Shown: one piece after another, positions 43,801-46,800 of the stretch
Layout of the letters: each line of letters begins with the position of its first letter
Position numbering within the stretch: the stretch's first letter is position 1
Assembly (NCBI RefSeq): GCF_018224955.1
Contig: NZ_JAGTUU010000004.1
Span: 248,001-312,000, forward strand
DNA length: 64,000 nt
Source: Thetidibacter halocola
Lineage (GTDB): Bacteria; Pseudomonadota; Alphaproteobacteria; Rhodobacterales; Rhodobacteraceae
Direction of reading: 5' to 3'
Notes under the pieces: model-generated
Database searches by the model: none
Told to the model about the DNA's origin: nothing
What the model saw: only the letters and a program-made list of their open reading frames with translations
Made by a program: the position numbers and the translations under genes

Positions 43801-46800
43801 CTGATCGGTGGCGGTCGTCATGGCCAGCAGGTCTTCGAGCGTCGGCCGGTCAATGGGCGCACCGCCCGCGTCTGTGACCGGGGCGCCGCTGTGCAGGGTC
43901 CAGTAACCGCCGGTGCCGTCCTCGACATAGATGCCGTAATCGGCCAGCGTCACGACCCCGTCGCCATCGGTTTCCAGCAGCACGGGGACCAGTTCCCGCG
44001 TGGTTTCCATCGTCTGGCCCCAATAGGTCAGGACGGGGCCGATCTGGGCGCGCAACTGATGGAAATCGGGCGTGGTCATCGCCGCCGCGGCGTCGGCGAC
44101 GATCTGGCCCATCGCGATGTCGTTCGCCATCGCCACGTTCAGGTCGGTCATCGAGCCATAGCCGCGGCTTTCGATGGCAAGGTCCTGCTGCCAGGCGGCG
44201 CGGCCCGCCTCGCCAGCATACTGGGTCAGCGCCTCGGAGGTCTCGAAGATCACCTCGAACATGCGCCGGATCGTGCCGTCGGCGAATTCCACTTCGCCCG
44301 ACGACAGCAGGTCCGCACCCTGCGGCGTCCGGATGTCCAGCGGATCGTTTGCCAGGTCCAGCGCCACGATGCCCAGCGCATCGAGCGAGAACAGCTCGCC
44401 TGCGTCGGTGTAGCCGTCGGAATCCAGATCGCGCCAGATCTGCAGCTCGGCCCAGATCGCGTCGCCCGCCGTGATCCGGCCATCGCCGTCGCCGCCCTGC
44501 GCCGCCTCGTCGAAGGGCGCCAGATCGGCGAACCCGCCGCCGCCCCGCGCGCCGAACATCTCGGTCACGTTGTCGATGCGGTCGTTGCCGTTCACGTCGC
44601 GGACGAGGAAACCGTCATCGGGGCCGACCCAGCCCATGCGTTCCGCGAACAGGTCGTTGTCCACGTCGAAATAGACGCGCGAATAGTCGATCGACAGCGT
44701 CTCCACCCCGTCGCCGTCCAGGTCGATCACCAGCGGGTCGTCGCCCTCGGCCCAGCGCGTGTTCTTGGACAGGCGGATCGCCGAGCCCGCCATCCAGGCC
44801 GCGCCGTCGGCCATGGTCCAGTATTCCCAGACGCGAAACAGCATGCCGACGCCGGGCAGCGCCTTGATCAACTCGCCCGCCAGCCCGTCCGCCGCCGCCA
44901 TCAGCACCGAGAAGGCGCTGGGGAAATTGAAAAGCATCCCGAAATCGCCGGTATCGTTGACGGCCGAGGCGGCAAGGCTCATGAAGCCGCCGGCATCGTT
45001 CACCGGATCCCAGTCACCGGCGGAGAACTCGAAATCCTTGGTGGCGAAGGTGAACTGCGGGACGTTTTGTGCGCCCTTGAAACGGACGGTCTCCTGCCCG
45101 GGGATCAGGTTCAACTCGTCGACGACATCGACGCCCGTCGCCAGCTTGAACAGCAGGTCGAACGTGTTGACGACCCGCAGCGTGGTGTCGGGCGCGTTGC
45201 CCTCGATGATGTAGAAGATGTTGGGCAGGAAGGTATCGGCCGAGGTGCGCAGCAGCCCGCCCACCTGCTTGAGTTGCAGGATGGCCTGGAACGACATGAC
45301 GTTGGTCAGCAGACCCGTGACCGAGTTCAGTGCGCTCAGCCCCGGCACAGCCTTCATTGCCCAACTGGACGAGGTCATACCCGCGTCGCCCCCCGTCAGC
45401 GGGATGCCATAGAAGGTCAGAACGTCGTCGCGCTGCGGGTCGAAGATCGTCGTGTCGGGTGCGAACCAGAAGAGGTCTGCGTTTTCCGGGCTGTCCGCGA
45501 CCTTGCTGACCGTTCCGTCCGGGTTGATGACCTGGCCGGTGGGCGTGTCGCCATAGATCTTGCCGCCCGGCGTGGTGTTGATAATGACGTCGCGGCCTAG
45601 GCCGCCCGCGGTGATCACACCCTCGCCCTCGATGGCGACCACGATGTCGTCATCCTCGCCGCCGTCCAGCAGCAGTTCGCCCCCGGTCGGGGCCTGCGCG
45701 ACGAACAGCAGGTCGCGCCCGCCAAGCCCCAGGATTTCGCCCGAGCCGGAATGCGTGCCCTCGTCCTTGTCGGTCATCCAGAACCGGTCGTCGGCCTCGG
45801 TCAGGGTGACGTTGTCGACGCCGGTGAACTTGACCTGGTCGTCCGGTGTCGCGTCGTCCTCTTCCTGCAGGAAGCGCGACAGCATGATGGTCTGGATCAG
45901 GCCGATCCAGTCCTTGTAGTACAGGTTGGTATCGAAATACTTCTGCGTCAGGAACGGGTCGGCCAGCTGCACATAGCCGTCGCGATAGAACACGCCCTCG
46001 GACGTGAAGAGCGAGTGGATGTCCTGGTCAAAGTCGATCTCGTCATCGTCGCCCTCGCCCAGGTGAATGGTGATCTGCTCGTCGAAATACTGGCCGAACT
46101 GTTCCGTCCGGATTTCGAAATACTCGGTCTTGTCCTCGAAAAAGACGTCTTCGATCTCGAACAGGTAGGCTTCGATTTCGCTGCCATCCGAGACGGTCGG
46201 CTCGATCAGCAGTTGAACGTCGAACTGATCGGCGGTCGAGAACTCGATGCCGGGCAGGTCGGGGCCGATGGTGATCGTGTAGGGATCGCTCAGCGTGGCC
46301 AGCCGGTAGTCGACCGTATCCTCGCCCGGCCCCCCGCGCACAGTGTCGCTGCCGGGGCTGGGGATGACCAGATCGTCGCCCGGCCCGCTGTCGATGCTGT
46401 CGTCGCCGGGCCCAGGATCGATGATGTCGTCGCCAAGGCCGCCGATGATCGTGTCGTCACCCTCTTCGGCATCGACCGTGTCGTCGCCCTCGCCCGCGTC
46501 GATGGAGTCGGCGCCAGGACCCGAGATGACGCTGTCGCCGCCGGCCTGCGCGTTGATCGTGTCGTCGTCTTCAAGCCCGATGATCACATCGATGAAGGGC
46601 GTGCCCTCGATGCTGTCCGGGCCCGGCGTGCCCTCGATGACGGTGTCGAACACGTTCCGCAGCAGGATCGTGTCGGCGCCGGTGGGCAGGGCCAGCAGCC
46701 CCTCCGGGAAAAGCCCCGTGAGGATCAGGGTGGAGTCCGTGCTGCCATCGCCGTTGGCGTCGATGTCGACCCGCGTATCGGTGCCTTGCTGCGTGACCGT

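Noticed and set aside
42385-45600. Antisense open frame of 1,071 codons opposite the N-terminal region of the giant gene
   Set aside because: It is another stop-poor shadow, and the sense protein has clear domain features.
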